Shown here: positions 63,039 through 64,000 of the stretch, in pieces
Position numbering within the stretch: the stretch's first letter is position 1
Layout of the letters: each line of letters starts with the position of its first letter
Origin: Novosphingopyxis baekryungensis DSM 16222
Lineage (GTDB): Bacteria > Pseudomonadota > Alphaproteobacteria > Sphingomonadales > Sphingomonadaceae
Length of the DNA: 64,000 nt
Assembly: GCF_000420305.1 (NCBI RefSeq)
Contig: NZ_ATUR01000004.1
Coordinates: 124,001 to 188,000 of the forward strand
Reading direction: 5' to 3'
The notes under the pieces: model-generated
What the model was told of the DNA's origin: nothing
What the model saw: only the letters and a program-made list of their open reading frames with translations
Database searches by the model: none
Program-made: the position numbers and the translations under genes

Positions 63039-63641
63039 ATGGAGCAGCGTCAAGCGGAGCCCGCACCCGATGCGGTGGTGATCGACCGGCTGGCCTGCCT
63101 GCGCGGTGGGCGGCTGGTGTTCGAGCGGCTGGACTGGCGCATCGCGCGCGGCACGCTGGGGCTGCTGACCGGACCAAACGGTGCGGGCAAATCCACCTTG
63201 CTGCGGATCATCGCCGGCTTGCTGCGCCCTGCCGCGGGGTCGATCATGGTGGAGGGCCGGGTGGCGCTGGCCGATGAACGGCGCGCCCTCGATCCGCTGC
63301 CGACCTTGCGGCAGGGGCTGCGCTTCTGGGCGGCCATGGATGCGCAACCGGCCACCGCCACCGATAGGGTGCTGGAATCGCTGGGCCTTGCGCCGCTGGC
63401 GGACGTGCCGGTGCGCATGCTCTCGACCGGGCAGACCAAGCGCGCCGTGGTGGCCCGTGCGCTGCAATCGGGCGCGGACATCATGCTGCTCGACGAACCG
63501 ATGAACGGGCTCGACAAGGCCAGCGCCGCGCTGATGGCGGCAGCGCTGGCGGCGCAGGTCCGTGCCGGCACCACGCTGGTCCTTGCCTCCCACATTCCCA
63601 TCGGCATCGATCCGACCACGACGCTGGATATGGCCATATGA
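63039..63641 (+). CDS. ccmA: Heme ABC exporter ATP-binding protein CcmA
   Basis: 200 residues from ATG 63039. Walker A TGPNGAGKST, signature MLSTGQTKRAVVARAL (LSTGQ form typical of CcmA) and Walker B IMLLDEPMNGLD are present. It energises the CcmABCD complex, which releases holo-CcmE in cytochrome c maturation. The stop overlaps the ccmB ATG (ATGA). Confidence 0.95.
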   Translation: MEQRQAEPAPDAVVIDRLACLRGGRLVFERLDWRIARGTLGLLTGPNGAGKSTLLRIIAGLLRPAAGSIMVEGRVALADERRALDPLPTLRQGLRFWAAMDAQPATATDRVLESLGLAPLADVPVRMLSTGQTKRAVVARALQSGADIMLLDEPMNGLDKASAALMAAALAAQVRAGTTLVLASHIPIGIDPTTTLDMAI

Positions 63642-64000
63642 GCGCGCTGCGCCTGATCGCGCGCGATCTGCGGCTGGCCTGGACCGGCGGCGGGCTATGG
63701 CTGCCGATCCTGTTCTTTCTGGCCGTCGCCATCCTCTATCCGTTCGCCGTGGGCCCGGACGCCAAGCTGCTGCGCGCCACCGGCGGCGCGATGCTGTGGA
63801 TCGCGGCGCTGCTGGCGGCGCTCTTACCGATCGAGCGGCTGATCCGGCCGGACTGGGAGAGCGGCTTTCTCGATCAGCTGGCCGTGCGGGGCTGGGCGGA
63901 CGAGGCGGTGGCCGCGCTCAAGATCGCTGCCCATTGGCTGAGCTTCGGTCCGCCGCTGCTGCTGGCCACATTGGTCGGCGCGGCGCTGTTCGATCTGGAT
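63638..64000 (+). CDS. ccmB: Heme exporter membrane protein CcmB (partial, runs off the window)
   Basis: The first 121 residues are seen, beginning MSALRLIARDLRLAWTGG, with membrane segments near residues 20-37 and 48-63 and a third starting around 100. The basic, Leu-rich opening and position right after ccmA with an ATGA overlap fit CcmB. The rest lies beyond the right edge. Confidence 0.92.
   Translation, partial: MSALRLIARDLRLAWTGGGLWLPILFFLAVAILYPFAVGPDAKLLRATGGAMLWIAALLAALLPIERLIRPDWESGFLDQLAVRGWADEAVAALKIAAHWLSFGPPLLLATLVGAALFDLD

Overview
This is a GC-rich, gene-dense chromosomal window of an alphaproteobacterium, most likely a pigmented member of the Sphingomonadales. The evidence is the crtY/crtI/crtB carotenoid genes with a sterol-desaturase-type hydroxylase, the MipA, PEP-CTERM and HWE-kinase content, the long-form PstC and PstA, the frequent ATGA start/stop overlaps, and two dispersed palindromic repeats of kinds I associate with this group. 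No prophage, IS element, CRISPR array or rRNA operon is visible. Most of the window is core or niche metabolism, with small accessory insertions.

Layout: 1-1.8 kb holds the end of an unknown gene, a small membrane protein and a PEP-CTERM protein. At 1.8-4.3 kb a TPP riboswitch precedes a small membrane protein gene and thiC. At 4.4-6.2 kb there is an exported protein and a MipA-like outer-membrane protein. At 6.4-12.5 kb lies the carotenoid region: DUF2141 protein and hydroxylase on the minus strand; crtY, crtI, a LOG-family gene and crtB on the plus strand, with a GIY-YIG gene and palindromic repeats inserted between them. At 12.5-16.6 kb are an inositol-phosphatase-family gene, a PmbA/TldD protease gene, a CHASE3/HWE histidine kinase and a lone receiver. 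At 16.6-18.1 kb are queC-queE and a candidate small RNA. At 18.2-21.9 kb are hslO, argF and argD. At 21.9-24.4 kb are a GAF protein, a CsaA-like protein, a MaoC protein and a DMT exporter.

At 24.4-29 kb the amino-sugar genes glmU and glmS lie in one minus-strand run with a lipoprotein gene and a VapBC-type toxin-antitoxin pair between them. At 29-32.2 kb are a phosphoglycolate-phosphatase-like gene, a divergent crotonase and a DUF1570-like TPR protein. At 32.2-35 kb a tightly overlapping operon encodes a nucleotidyltransferase-like protein, an HprK-related kinase, a PqqD-like protein and a small exported protein. It resembles a peptide or protein modification cassette and is the most promising little-described system here. 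At 35.1-42.7 kb is the complete phosphate module phoR-pstS-pstC-pstA-pstB-phoU-phoB with a triple Pho box, followed by a phosphoethanolamine-transferase-like gene, a glutaminyl cyclase gene and an OprP/OprO-type porin gene.

At 47.2-50.7 kb are the two subunits of a methylcrotonyl-CoA-type carboxylase, preceded by an overlapping mini-ORF, then tRNA-Tyr, an MFS transporter, a metallo-beta-lactamase-fold-like protein, succinate-semialdehyde dehydrogenase with a disulfide reductase, an RNA methyltransferase and an AlkA-type glycosylase. At 57.5-64 kb are an operator-controlled XRE regulator with a membrane protein, an exported protein, a fused osmoprotectant-type ABC system, an SDR, a zincin, pterin dehydratase and the start of the ccm (cytochrome c biogenesis) operon.
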